Positions 21,031 through 33,680 of a stretch of 64,000 nt of DNA are shown in pieces (the stretch's first letter is position 1; every line of letters starts with the position of its first letter). Both the position numbers and the translations under genes were made by a program. Source of the DNA: Epiperipatus broadwayi (taxonomy: Eukaryota; Onychophora; Udeonychophora; Euonychophora; Peripatidae); NCBI GenBank assembly GCA_028023455.1, contig JAQFVV010000022.1:11119100-11183099 (forward strand), read 5' to 3'. Below the pieces are notes generated by a model, which did no database searches, was not told the DNA's origin, and saw nothing but the letters and a program-made list of their open reading frames with translations.

Positions 21031-24000
21031 GACCAGCAATACCTAAAGAAGAGAGGAGAATAATATTTCTTGAAATGTATTATGTACTAATCTGTGCGCT
21101 ATTATTAACAGTTAAATAATATTTGAAAAGTTTAAATAATGTTTGAATTTTTCTAAAGACATTTAACAATTAATATTAGATGATGGAAATAGTCCATTGA
21201 TTACTCTGTTTAGCACAGGTGGCACTACTATATGGAGTTTTGCTTTGCTTTGTTTATAATTACAAAGTCATAGCTGTTTATCTTTCATTACAATTACTTA
21301 ATTATAATGAGACAAATAGATATGACTTATCTATTTATAAGTCTGAATAATAATAATTACCAAATGTATTTTTAAATTTCAAACTTTAATAAAATAACAA
21401 CCACAAATACATTTAATAAGGTAAAATTTGAATATATAATTATCATTCTATTTTTTTCTTCTCTTAAATAGCTATTATAGCTTTTAAATATATATAAAGT
21501 GGGTGTAAGTAAAACTTTTTTCAAGCCATTTTTTTATTTAAATATTCATTGATGATTTTCAGACAAATAATAAAAAAATTGATATTTTTTTTTTTACATT
21601 TACAATAAGAAGTAATGGCAACTGCAGGAATTGGAAGAAATGTTAAAATAAGGGCTGTTAAAATTTTCTGGAACATCTCTTAAGAAATAAAAGGGTATAA
21701 TATTTGAGAAGGAAGAAGAGATAGAGGAAAACTGAATGAAGTCATAGTTTACAAAGACTGCAGATGAGAGGCTATAATTAGATTTGGTAGATAATCGTGA
21801 TAGTCAACCTCCTGGTAAGAAGTGACACCTGTTTAAAAGGAAATTGTTTTATTTTGAATTTGATATTTCAAGATGAATAGATGGGTAACTGAAATCTTGT
21901 AATGGATCTCAAGAGATTGCAAAAGATCTAAAAAGGCCACATGTAGGATGGGTGATTGCAATGAGGAAGTATGTTAGAGTAATATGGAGAAGCTGAGGAT
22001 CAGAGAAATTGGATTAAAATCAGAAATAATGGTGATTTTAATGATATATGTTATTAAAGTGGATATATGGCATTGTATGTAATATTGATATCAAAAAAAA
22101 ACATCAAAGTTCCTTAAGTTTTTAGAAATATATATTTTCTGTATTGGTGAAAAACGGTAATAAAATAACAGTAGCCATTGTGAAAAAGAATCACTTGAAT
22201 ATTATCAATCTGGATAGCCTGATATTTAAGAAGAATAAATATTGTAATTCAGTTAAATGAATAAATAGAAGAGGCATATCTTAATGTTATGACATTATAA
22301 GTTCAAAAACTCAATTTATTTGAAGGGTTTTTGCTGAAAAAAAAAAGCATATGGAGTGATGTTATCTAAATTGTTTATTAAAGTTTATATTATTCAAAAC
22401 ATTGAGCTAAAGAATGACAGATGACTAAACTTATAATAATGATGATCAAATTTTATCGCTTGGTTGCAATATTCCTTTGCCTAGTTATTTCAATCTGTCT
22501 AGAGATAAAAAATTAATGTACATACTTTATAAAAGCATGGAATCACTGAGAAAAAAAACGGACATTTTCCAGCCATTTTTAGATTTCTTGATAAGAATTA
22601 CATAAAAATAAAAAAATGGGATCTATTTATTGAAAGAGATAAACTTTGTATTAATCTTTTAAGATAATCTCTTATTATCAGAAGATTTTACTTTGCTTTA
22701 GATAGAACTATTAAGATTTTTGTACATTATGAGGTCCTTAATTGTAAACAAATATCATTGCAAGTTTCTGTCATGAAATTGAAATTTTTTTTGGCAAAGA
22801 TTGGTGAACAGAAGAGATATTCTTTACCATATTAATCCTAAATGTTATATCACGTTGCATACTTATCTAATATAAGCTAGTTTGATTGGAAAGTTTTATT
22901 TCACTAATTATATTCTTCGAAACTCGCAAGTCATATTAGGTTATAGTTATTAACAAATTCTTTGGCGTTATTTTTTTATGTTATTGAAGAAATTCAGAAA
23001 TTAATAATGAGCAAAGTAAGGCATTGTATAATATAATGAAAAATATGTACATTTTTAGTATTAAAACAAAATCTAAATTAAAAAAACCATTAATTGTGTT
23101 TCATTAATGAAAATCAATAGATGTGCATTCATCTAATGACCATCATCAATTTTAGTCATTATCAATCAATCTATTGCAGGATAAAAGAATCCAAATCTTC
23201 CATTTTACTGCAAAGTTTCTTTACATCATTCCAAAAAAAAAACAACAACTGATATTTTGTATGTAGTCTCTCTCCATGTTTTTTAAATTTCTTGGGTTCC
23301 AATTTAAGATATCTAATATTCTACTGTTGTTATCTTTTCTAATAGTACATACAACTTATGTATTTCTACCTTTTAATTATCAAAATATCAGTGATTTCTG
23401 CTTATTCTTAAAAAGTCAGTGATTCCTGCTTTTTCTCACCAATGTTCCTTCTAATGTTTATAGCTGAGCAGTGCAAAACACATTTGAATAAAAAAATTTG
23501 AAACAAGATTAAATATGTGCAGTATTTTTACACATTGTTTTAATTGGCCCTATGCATAATGTGTACATATGTGATAGAGTGAATAGAATGTAGACATATT
23601 GACCTTATCTATTATGTGATATTTATGTTATTTTGTTAACAGTGAACTCACTTTAAAATCATACAAAATAAACTATAATTGCTACAGATCTTTATATATT
23701 TATATATTTTTTATATAGATAAAAATATAGCACATTTGACTGTTTATTATGTACTATGTATTTGCAAATAAAAGATAGTGGTCATGTCATGTTATATCTC
23801 CTTTCTGTATCCATTCTTCCATTAATATTCCTATAGTCCTGTTGACATGTACTCTAAATGTACTACTTATTTACTGATATTGTCAAGTCTGGTCTTAGGC
23901 AGTGCAAGACCCATTTGGAGTTATTTTTACAGGATCTCAAGATCACAGTCAAGGCCTGTAGAATCTTAGATGTATAAATTTTATTATAGAGTGGAAAGCA

Positions 24001-24305
24001 ACAAAATATGAACTTAAAAAAGTGCATGTGAATTAATGGACTAAATAGATCTAAGCATATTCTAATATAAAATTGCATACATGTATGCCCACAAATAAAT
24101 AAACCAAAGTCTGTATATTAATTACCATTTAAAAGTAAATATATAATCATTTGTTTTAGTGACTTTAAAATAATTTAATAAAAATATAATTTATGTTTAG
24201 CAAAAATAAAAATTAAAATAAAGTACTGTCAGAAACAAATTACCTTTTTTTTTTTGGATTTCTAAAAATTATTTGAACAACAATATATACAATATTGCCA
24301 TGATT
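21031..24305. other. AT-rich gene-free stretch
   Basis: It contains a scrap of family A at about 21195-21262 (ATTGATTACTCTGTTTAGCAC, GGCACTACTATATGGAG). No coding frame is recognised. Homopolymer A and T runs are frequent. Confidence 0.5.
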
Positions 24306-24700
24306 GCCATAGGTTGAGTTGATATTCTCGATAAATAAAGGCTTAAAACCATCAAAGCATCACATGATCACCATTTCATATGCTTACACATGCTGTTAAT
24401 AAGAGTGCTAAACTCGGTACAGTATTGCCACCGAATGCAAGCTTTCATAATAGATGCAGGAAGGTTTGTGCATAAAATTCCTATCTAGTGCCTACTCATA
24501 CTACATCCTCAGACTAGTTTCTAGCTCTCAAATCTAAGGCTCCTTACTAATGAAAGCCCCAAGCTAGAAACTAGTCTTGGGATAATGGATGAGTAGGTAC
24601 TAGATAGGAATTTTATGCACCAACTTTCCTGTATCCATTAATTACAAAGGCTTGCAGTTGGTGACACTACTATATGGAGAGCTTGGTACCCTTATTAAAT
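24306..24700. repeat. Family A head-to-head inverted pair, decayed
   Basis: The left arm (about 24345-24530, minus) and right arm (about 24531-24690, plus) share ATAAAATTCCTATCTAGT and its complement, and CTAGTTTCTAG/CTAGAAACTAG. This copy is more diverged than those at 0 and 31 kb. A hammerhead-derived sequence with core CTAATGA lies at 24541-24583 (G5 lost), so it is predicted inactive. Confidence 0.75.
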
Positions 24701-26760
24701 AAAGATTTCTTGATAATCATTGGATTTATTTGAAATACAATTTGTTATATTAATGTGAAAGATTTGATATAAAATCACTCGGTAATACTCTTGGTAAAGA
24801 ATATGAGAAATATATTTTGCAATAGAGTTGTATATATTTGCACAGATATAGTATGGTAATTTAATCACATAATATTGTTAAAATTTTACAGGTTTATATT
24901 GTATGTGTTTTTACATATTTGTTTTTTTAACTTTTTCAAAGAAGTAAATTTTTTTACTGTTATTAACATGTTTAATTTAAGTACATAATCACAGATAAAA
25001 ATGTAAACAAAAGCTATTTTAAGAATTTAAAATTAAAATTGTTGCTGCTCACTATAAAACCTGAAAATGTCATATTTGCCCTATTTTAATTTAGCTTGGT
25101 GATAGAATGGTAGACTCAGAAAAGTTCCAGAATCAATTTTTATCTGAATAACTTTAAAAAAAAAACCACTTGTCTTGGATTAATTACATGGAATTTCATC
25201 CATCGCTTGAATATCACTTGACTTTTTGAGCACTAATCTTATGAATAAATTTTGTGCTATAAAGGGAACTAGAGCTTCTAATTATCAAAAAATTAAACAC
25301 ATTTCAAAACATGGAATATTTTTTTTTTTTTATATAACATCAAGCATAAAAAAAATATAAATTTTTCTTATAATATGGAGAAAGATATTTCTTCCTGGTG
25401 AACTGGAATTGGAAAAAATTTTAAAAAATGTGAGAAAAAGTTGTACCACATTGGAAGTTCGTTATAATTTGAATTCATTCATTTACTTTTTTTGGAATCC
25501 ATATATCCTTATCAAGCAGGGGAAATGCTTAGGCCTGTCTCTTTTTTCAATAATCATAAATAAATAAATGGAACAAGTCTGAATATTACTAAGTTGAGTT
25601 TTTATTTTATTCCTATAAAGTGCAAAAATGGTGAGGAGAGTGTTGAGATTGGTAACTTTTTCAATTGTCTTCAACTCCTCCCAAATTTTTTTACGGATGG
25701 TCATCTAGTTTTTATTTAAATTTTATTTTTTTAAAAAACTAGTTGATGGAATATGGATTTATTTGTGATTTCTTTTTATTTGATTTATTTCTTTTTATTT
25801 CACAAACATTAAATCCGTAAAGAATATTTTGTCTGCAAGCAAAAATAAATTAAATTGCAGAAAATTTCGAAATATGACAAAGTATTTTTGTGCAAAAAAA
25901 ATATTAGATAATATTTTAATTAAAATTTTATCACATTTGAAAATGCTATTTAAAATACAGCACTGTTTTAGTATGCGCTCTGGGACATAGTCACGAAAGC
26001 ACTACTGATATATGAAGTTATAAACCTAACATAACAATAAATATATAAGTAAAATATTTACAATATCATAATAATATTACAAACAATAAATACATGAGAA
26101 TTTTATATTTAAATAGGTATAATAATTTGTGTTGATATTATTTTAATATTGAAACAGTTAGATCTGTTTCACCTATTATATTCTATAATAGTGTATTTCG
26201 TTACACTCAGTATTTCTTTAATTTAAAACATTGAGTGTGCTTATAATATTGCAGGGTATGTGCGTGTATAATCGTCCTATTAATTATAATATAAAAATAC
26301 AGTCTTAAATATTTATATACGCGCATATTCATTTACATTTGTTAAAACTGAAGTAAACATAACGTGTGAAGTTAAAATTTATATATATAACAGAACAATA
26401 AGTTTAAATTTATAAAATTACTTATTTAAATTTTCAATATTCATTTTAAATAATTTTCAAGTTAAATAATTTTCAGTTCTATTGTTTGTTTAAAATTACA
26501 CAAGCTGGTAATTTGTTTATGAGTTTTAACACTTGTTCTAAAAATAAATCTTTAGCTAAAATTTGACCTATTTAAAATTATAAGTAAGACCAATTATAAA
26601 ATTCAGTCAGGCATAAATTTCATACTAAGTGCTATGGCCACTCTCTTGGGAATATCATCTTTATCCCTGGAGTTAACTATGACGTCAATTGAAATAATAG
26701 ACCTTTAAATCCAGATTTAGCTATACCAAATAATTTATTAAGTGGATATTTAGTTAAAGG
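24701..26760. other. AT-rich gene-free stretch
   Basis: No supported gene. A possible decayed tRNA-like SINE head lies near 25090-25140 (TAGCTTGGTGATAGAATGGTAGA). The minus-strand frame at 25483-25704 resembles nothing I know. Confidence 0.4.
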
Positions 26761-26829
26761 CCAGTTCGAACCAGTCATCAGGTGATGTGTCATGAGAAAA
26801 AAGAGGAGGAACTACTGTCAAAAATATAA

Positions 26830-26838
26830 TATAAAAAG
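26830..26838 (+). promoter_or_regulatory. TATA box candidate
   Basis: TATAAAAAG followed by GGGC is a strong TATA match, with a GC-rich downstream flank. A start site near 26860 would be expected. It heads a locally GC-richer transcript-like segment (26780-27260). Confidence 0.4.
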
Positions 26839-27260
26839 GGGCTGTAGTAGCCATCAAAATCCATCCTTCATCATCCTTCTTAGCTGTCGCTGTGAAAAAA
26901 TTTATATTTGCTGCTGAAAATATTTTCTGAAGACCAGTGCTGAAAAATCATTAAAAGCTGTTTCTGCCGTGCTTTATAGCAAGCTGAATTCTAGAAAGCC
27001 GTCACCCAAGCTGCCAGAATGAAAACCGTTGGCTAGAAGACCACCGACAGCCGTTTACTCTTCTCAGACAAGTGGCTACCATGAGAGAAAACACCAACTT
27101 CAACCATGCCCAGCCTGTGATGGAGAAAGAAGCACACCTGAAATGCCAGAGAGTTCTTTGAACGAAGTAATGGAGAAAGCTGCCACAGAAGTAAATTTTC
27201 CCAGCTGCATCCAGACTCAAACCCAGTGAGCCCCAGCCTGATTTGATAGAGAGAAGCACG
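26839..27260 (+). other. GC-richer leader-like segment; solo LTR or first exon candidate
   Basis: Composition is much less AT-rich than its surroundings. Open frames overlap on both strands (plus about 27029-27229; minus 27002-27259). Neither has a good ATG context or family resemblance, so coding is doubtful. A TATA box just upstream fits an LTR retrotransposon R-U5 or leader, or a host first exon. I found no primer-binding site or paired LTR. Confidence 0.35.
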
Positions 27261-27775
27261 TTAAAGAATGCCTAAAAGACTTTATCGGTAAATCATTCTG
27301 CAGAATACTTAATTTCATAACTAAAATTATTCTAAATGAAAATCTAGCCTAACTAATAAATCTCGTAATTAATTACCATTTAAATGTTACCTTAAACTAC
27401 TTATATTAAATTTATTTAAAGCTTAGAACACTCAAAATTCTTGCTTGATCATAAATAATTTGATTGATCATTAATATTTTAAGTAAGCATAAATATTTAG
27501 TTTCTATAAAAACCTTCAAACAAAGTTTCATTTCTAAATTATAATTTTATTGATTGTTTTATGCGATTTATTTTTATGCCATCTATCTTTAGTTTTAAGT
27601 TCATGTTTATTAATTTATGCTATGTCGTCAGAATGGAGTTTTGTGTTTTTAATAAATTATTGGGTAAGGGGGGTGAGTAATCACTTTTTATTATGTCAGA
27701 TTATTGTAATATAAAGAATATAGTCAAAACTCCCTTCTGAAATAAAACTATTATTTACACTAGAGTGAATCAGCT
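27261..27775. other. AT-rich gene-free stretch
   Basis: Nothing recognised. Confidence 0.5.
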
Positions 27776-28150
27776 ACTTATAATGCCCTAGCAAGTTATT
27801 TAAAATGCATCTTTTGCTCAAGTTATTTAAAATGAAAACATTTGCTAAAGTTATTTAAAATGTATATTTTGCATATGTTATTTAAAACGCAGATTTTGCT
27901 CATGTTATTTAAGATGTATATTTGCATAAGTTATTTAAAATATGTATTTTGCCAGTTATTTAAAGTATATATTTTATGCAAGCTATTTAAAATGTAGGTT
28001 TTTGCGTAAGTCATTTGAAACACATTTTTCATTATTAGTAAGGCCTATTTTGATGAGTTATTTAAGATTAATATTTGAGCAATTAATTTAAGAATAAATA
28101 TTTTGTGTGAGCTATTTAATAATCCATATTTGACTTAGATTATTTAAAAA
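27776..28150 (+). repeat. Degenerate minisatellite, about 25-40 bp unit
   Basis: About a dozen diverged copies of a unit like GTTATTTAAAATGTATATTT with TTTGC and C/A-AAGTTATTTAAA linkers. Unit length varies. Old tandem array; no coding frame. Confidence 0.75.
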
Positions 28151-29040
28151 TCAGTTCGTTTGACATTAGACGGAGATTATACTACATGTAATTAATGTTT
28201 CCAGTTCTAATAAATCTTTTAAGTTTTGCTATAACTTCATTTAATTAGAAAATAAGCAGCTATGCAGAAAACCTTAAATCAGATTCTCATTATCGCCTTT
28301 ATCATGTAACTTAATAATCTCATTTATGAACTGACCGGTGGTAGTAGCACCAAAAGAAGCTAAGATTTGGCATCATTAATTGATAAAATATTAAGTTAGC
28401 ATTGCGAATATGTTGCTAGTTAGCATAAATATGCATATCTTCTTGCTATGTCTATAATGGCCTACCTCAGGATCGTTTCCATGTCAAGTCACGCTTCGAA
28501 AGTTTAGGCAAATGTGACATTTATTCGTATTTAAAGGAACCAAAGCATTCCAAAGGGCTCGTAAGCCACTCTTCTATTCACTTTAATAAAAAGGCCTCTT
28601 CCATTATAGCTAACAGATCAGTTAGGGGAACCGTTTACTAGGTAATAAACCTCAATTAAGAATACGTTCGAGGCGCATTTATTCTGATACTATAGTTTAT
28701 AATGCACTAGAATCTGATGTTCAACTGCCACACCTCAGTTCAGCTTCCCTAGAAAGTAACTTCAGCTTTGATCCGATTCGGAATCTTGAGTTAATGCGTT
28801 TATCTGTATAGCAATTATATATCACGCAAATGTCTTTATAATATAATTTTAAACTTAGTAATAATAATATAATTTTAAACTTAGTAATAATAATATAATC
28901 TCTTATCAGTTACCAATAAATCGATCACTCTAGCTATTATTTATTTCCACTATATAAAACATAGCGTGAATTAGGACATGGAAGATGACATAAGCTTATT
29001 AAAAAGTCATAGACTAATTAAATCATTTGTAACCCTTAGC
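28151..29040. other. Gene-free stretch with a GC-richer core
   Basis: About 28440-28800 is less AT-rich and more complex than its flanks, but has no ORF or recognised repeat. At 28840-28900 ATAATATAATTTTAAACTTAG is repeated in tandem. Confidence 0.4.
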
Positions 29041-29240
29041 ATCCACTCACCTGCATGTGAGCACTATATAAATTGCTTTGTGATATTATTTTATAACCCT
29101 GAACCACTCACCTGCGTGTGAACCCTATATAATGAGCTTTGTAATCCTGAGTCACTCACCTGTGTGTGAACACTATACCAATTGCTGTAACATATTCTTC
29201 ATAACCCTGAGCATCCACTCACCTGCATGTGAGCCAGCTA
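29041..29240 (+). repeat. Four-copy short tandem repeat around CACTCACCTGCATGTGA
   Basis: Copies begin near 29042, 29104, 29152 and 29216. Each has CACTCACCTG followed by C/T-G-T-GTGA, and the first two continue into CTATATAA. Spacing is about 48-64 bp. CACCTG and CATGTG are both E-box type hexamers. Whether this is regulatory or a decayed minisatellite is unknown. Confidence 0.7.
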
Positions 29241-30125
29241 TATCCAATTTATTTTGCTTTATTATTTATTATTATATTAAATTTATGAAATATAAATTTG
29301 TCTCAGTCTCATTACTTGCTCATTATCTTATGAATCACTAGTTAAGTTATATAATGTGTAATGGGGGGGGGGTGTCTCATGTTTTACTGCTTTGCTATTG
29401 CTGGAACATGATTAAAAAGATATCGAGTTTAACCTCAGGCATGTCATTCGTGATGGGTTGACTTTGAAGCACGAGTGAGAGAGTTGAGGTATGATCAGAC
29501 ATAGGATATTACTATCCCGACTTGGTCAGCTTTTGGTTCTCTGACTCGGACTCTCAGTCTGTTGAGCAAATGTACAAACCTGACCGTTACAATATATGTA
29601 TTTTTACTCATATATTTACTGTTATGAAAATAAAGACTACAAAATAAAAAACAAAACTTTTTAATTAACAAATAGCACAACTTTATTACACTACAACTGT
29701 AATTAATAACTATTATGAAAATAAAGGCTATAACCAAAAATGAATAAAAGTATTTAATTAACAAATTTTATCTTGCAATTGTTTGAACAATAGTCGCATA
29801 TATTATTAAGTTAAAAGAACATCATTGGCATCAGTAAAAAGATCTAGGTTATTGCTATTCTGCGGCCACATTTTTTATTATAAAAAACATGAAATTAAAA
29901 AAAAAAAAAAAATTAAATAAATCCATCTAAACTAGAAAAAAAGTAATTAATAAATTCCTTTTTATTTGTTTGTATAATTTAATGAAATAACTGATAAAAT
30001 AACCAAAGATCCACTGTTGTACTTTTGATGGCTGACGAGGGAAAATGTTTGAAGAAGTCATGAAGTCATAAATCTCCCTATTCATTTATTTACTATTAAT
30101 TTTATTTCAAATAAACATAAGATAA
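29241..30125. other. AT-rich gene-free stretch
   Basis: It includes a G10 run near 29364 and a GC-richer piece at 29440-29590 ending CCTGACCGTTACAATATATG. A very similar string ends the segment near 2600, suggesting a shared repeat terminus. Confidence 0.4.
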
Positions 30126-30516
30126 AACAAAATTCTTATGTATCACATGATCACATTTCCTATACTAGCACATTAATTGTTGATAAACAGAGCAAAACTC
30201 TCCATACATTATTGCCACCTGTGCTAAACAGAGTAATCAATGGATGCCAGAAGGCTTGTGCATAAAATCCCTATCTAATGCCTACTCATCCAATATCCCC
30301 AGACTAGTTTCTGGCTTGTGGCCTTCGTTAGTGAGGAGCTTTGGATCTGAGAGTACTGCATCTAGATCTAGATCCAGAAACTAGTCTGGGGATATTGGAT
30401 GAGTAGGCATTAGATAGGGATTTTATGCACAAGCCTTCTGGCATCCATTGATTACTCTGTTTAGCACAGATGACAATAATGTATGGAGAGTTTTGCTCTG
30501 TTTATCAAAATTCTTA
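30126..30516. repeat. Family A head-to-head inverted pair
   Basis: The left arm (about 30135-30368, minus) and right arm (about 30369-30510, plus) match through ATCAATGGATGCCAGAAGGC and its complement. The right arm is 5'-truncated inside the hammerhead, keeping only AGAAACTAGTCTGGGG. The left arm has core CTAACGA, so neither copy should cleave. Confidence 0.8.
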
Positions 30517-31525
30517 TGTATTTATTATATTCTCGTATTTATTTTTTATATTATTTAGTGAAAAAAAAATATGCAAAGATTCATTATTACACTTCCGATG
30601 ACTATATTATTTTAATGTTATACATTTTACCTCATATCTTCTGTTATGCATGAGTTCATAAATTAATTTGGTGAAAAAGCAAGAAAATAAGCAAATATTC
30701 ACTGTTGTATTTCAAATGGCCATATTATTTTTATAAAGATATTTTGCTGATATTTACTGTTATATCCGAGATCACAAACCATATTCATTTATTCACTATT
30801 GATATATGTATTTAAATATAAAATTCTCACATTCATTGTTCATATTTTTTAGTATTATGTATTTTATTCAGAAATTTACTGGTATATTAGGTTTATCATT
30901 TAGTATGTTAGTAGATTCAGTAGATCCCTTAATGTGTGAAAAAAGTAATTGAGCGCATAATAAAACTACCAAAAATACATTATTATTATTATTATGAATA
31001 TATGCACTTATCAATAAAACATTTTTATCAATATAAAACAAAAATATGAAATGAATTTGTTTAAAAATGCAAAACATATTCCGAGAATAGAAAAATGAAA
31101 TTTAATTTCCATTTTCTCATTTTTATATTTAAATTTTGTTATACTGTATTCTTTTAATACCTATAATAAAATTTAAAATAATATTGATATTTTCATAATC
31201 AATTTTTTATTTCTAAGCAAACTAGATTTACAGATAATTATTTATTTTTTCTATGTGTCATTCTAATAAACAATTTGATTTATTATTTTTCACACCTTCA
31301 TTCCAAGACTCTAGATTGGCCTATATAAGTGAATTGAGATACAAATATAAGATGACTGCTCTTTTTAAAGTCTATCTTGTAACAATCTTAGATCACAGAT
31401 CTGAGATTTGATTGATTGTAAGTATTTATCGAGCACATTTGTTAATTTATTGTACAAACACACACATATATATACACACAGTTCAGTTGGGTCACCAATT
31501 ACTTACAACATAATTAAAAATAGTT
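30517..31525. other. AT-rich gene-free stretch
   Basis: Nothing recognised. A TATA-like CTATATAAGTG occurs near 31320 with no gene to go with it. Confidence 0.45.
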
Positions 31526-31701
31526 CTAACCACTAAACATCACATGATCACCATCTCATACTAGCACATAATTGTTATTAAACAATTCAAAACAAAGAAA
31601 TACTCTCCATATAGTAGTGCCATCTTGTACTAACAAGAGCAACCAATGGATGCCAGAAGGCTTATGCATAAAATCCCTATCTAGTGCCTACTCATCTAAT
31701 A

Positions 31702-31743
31702 TCCCCAGACTAGTTTCTGGCTTTTGGCCATCATCAGTGAGGA
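31702..31743 (-). ncRNA. Type I hammerhead ribozyme, family A
   Basis: Minus strand: stem I TCCTCA/TGGGGA (6 bp, one G-U); core CTGATGA; stem II TGGC/GCCA with loop CAAAA; GAAA; stem III from the palindrome ACTAGT; cleavage after GTC. All invariant core bases are present. The very short palindromic stem III suggests activity as a dimer or in tandem transcripts. Confidence 0.75.
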
Positions 31744-32300
31744 GCCTTGGATCTGAGAGCTCTGCACCTAGATCTTAGGATCTAATGCAACCCTCCAGCA
31801 GCCACCTTTTAACTATTTAACTACAAAACTATGAGAATGAAATTGAAAACAATATTTTCAATCCAAGCTCAAAAGCTTATATAGTCATATGGATCTGAAC
31901 TCAATTCAGCACCCATACATTTTGGTGTCTTTGGCTCTTTAACAACCATAGCCACCATTATCCTATTTGGCAGGATTGGTGTTAAACCACTAAACATCAC
32001 ATGATCACCATCTCATACTAGCACATAATTGTTATTAAACAATTCAAAACAAAGCAAAACTCTCCATATAGTAGTGCCATCTTGGCTATGGTTGTTAAAG
32101 AGCCAAAGACACCAAATGTATGGGTGCTGAATTGAGTTCAGATCCATATGACTATATAAGCTATTGAGCTTGGATTGAAAATATTAATTGTGTTTTCAAT
32201 TTCATTCTCATAGTTTTGTAGTTAAATAGAGTTAAAAGGTGGCTGCTGGAGGGTTGCATTAGATCCTAAGATCTAGGTGCAGTGCTCTCAGATCCAAGGC

Positions 32301-32342
32301 TCCTCACTGATGAAGGCCAAAAGCCAGAAACTAGTCTGGGGA
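32301..32342 (+). ncRNA. Type I hammerhead ribozyme, family A
   Basis: Stem I TCCTCA/TGGGGA; core CTGATGA at 32307-32313; stem II GGC/GCC with loop CAAAA and an A-A flank; GAAA at 32327-32330; stem III from ACTAGT; cleavage triplet GTC at 32334-32336. All invariant core bases are present. Confidence 0.75.
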
Positions 32343-32600
32343 TATTGGATGAGTAGGCACTAGATAGGGATTTTATGCATAAGCCTTCTGGCATCCATTG
32401 ATTGCTCTTGTTAGTACAAGATGGCACTACTATATGGAGAGTTTTGCTTTGTTTTGAATTTTTTAAAAATAGTTCTGTTTAATTAACGTATATATATATT
32501 GTTATTGTCTGCCATTAGTATAATTTAAAATTTATATATTAAAAAAAAAAATTCAATAAAAAATTATTTAGACAACTTTTATAATATATTTAATTTCACC

Positions 32601-32636
32601 AACCTGGATTTTGCTCCCATACTGGAGCCTTATCAA
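32601..32636 (-). ncRNA. Decayed hammerhead-like motif, LINE-like left 3' end
   Basis: It is the mirror of 33641-33680, with GAAA mutated to CAAAA. Stem II GCTCC/GGGAGC remains. Predicted inactive. Confidence 0.35.
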
Positions 32637-32862
32637 GATGTAAATACACTTAGTTACATTACAATGTGATGTGATGCACTGTGACTTCTCCTTAAATGGA
32701 ATCAGAAATCTCTCGGCAACTATGCTCAGAGAAACCTGTTAGCCACTTTACCTTCCCTTTCCATTTCCCACTCATGTTTTCCCATAATCTGCTCGATGTG
32801 ATGTGATGTACTGCAGCTTCTCCGGAGAAATCTGTTAGCCACTTTATTTTCCATTCCCCAGT

Positions 32863-33198
32863 CTAAGTTTTCCCATATTCTGCTCTATCCCATTTCCACA
32901 ACATAATCTTTGTCAACTCTATGGCCTTTATATCTAAATCCCCCATTTCTTTTCCCAAATCCAGCATAAAAACCAATCCACTTTTTGTATAATTACTTTT
33001 TTCATATTTATTCTTCCATAACTTCATTATATGTACTCTTTCTGTTTTCAAGCATTTACATTCAATTAACAGATGCCTAATATTTTCTATTCCTTCCTTA
33101 CATAATTTACAGACTAAATCACTATACTTTCCTCTTGTTGCTAAAGATCCCGTTCGAGCCTTAAACAATAAACTACCTACTTTTCTTACTATTGTCAT
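32863..33198 (-). pseudogene. Non-LTR retrotransposon C-terminal fragment (RT zinc-binding region)
   Basis: A 111-codon frame. KARTGSLATRGKYSDLVCKLC-x10-HLLIECKCL has the C-x2-C ... H ... C arrangement seen after the reverse transcriptase of many LINEs, followed by a tryptophan-containing tail (MLWKWDR). The N-terminal RT is missing through 5' truncation. In the family this region helps bind the template RNA. Confidence 0.6.
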
Positions 33199-33640
33199 AT
33201 TAACTCACACCTAATATTGTTTATTTCTATATATATTTAAACTTTTTACTCTCTGTACTAGTTCCCCATCTTCTTTCTTTTCTACAGCAACTCCACCTAC
33301 AGGCTTCATTTTACATTACAATATCAAAAATAAAACAAATCTTCTATTTACTATTCATTACATACATAAATAATTATACATGATATTTACACACAAATTT
33401 GATCTAAATTATAATCATACATTTACATTATACAATTACACATTTATACCTTAATATCATTCATAAATTTCCCAATCTTTCTCTCCTTACATACTTATAT
33501 AACTATATTTAAAATTATTTATGTATGTAATGAATAGGAAATAGATTTGTTTATCATTGTTATTGTAATGTAAAATGAAGCCTGTAGGTAGAGTTGTTGT
33601 AGAAAAGAAAGAATTGTAATGTAACTAAGTGTATTTACAT

Positions 33641-33680
33641 CTTGATAAGGCTCCAATATGGGGGCGAAATCTGAGTTGGT
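33641..33680 (+). ncRNA. Hammerhead-like motif with U3/A8 core
   Basis: CTTGATAAG, stem II GCTCC/GGGGGC, GAAA, then a weak stem III. Read as a hammerhead, position 3 is U and position 8 is A, with one extra purine before stem II. This matches the variant seen at three PLE ends in the window. Confidence 0.4.

Larger units (their letters stand above)
31528..32460. repeat. Family A tandem partial dimer plus inverted copy
   Basis: A full minus-strand monomer (31528-31984, 457 bp) is followed directly by the first 104 bp of a second monomer in the same orientation (31985-32088). Then comes a plus-strand copy (32089-32455) with its 5' end at the junction. Direct head-to-tail monomers are the form expected of retrozymes made through circular RNA. 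The two hammerhead motifs here are the best-preserved of the family. Confidence 0.85.

Noticed and set aside
27002-27259. Overlapping frames on both strands in the GC-rich island as a gene
   Set aside because: Both begin at non-ATG codons or mid-frame, lack motifs, and are expected by chance in a GC-richer patch.
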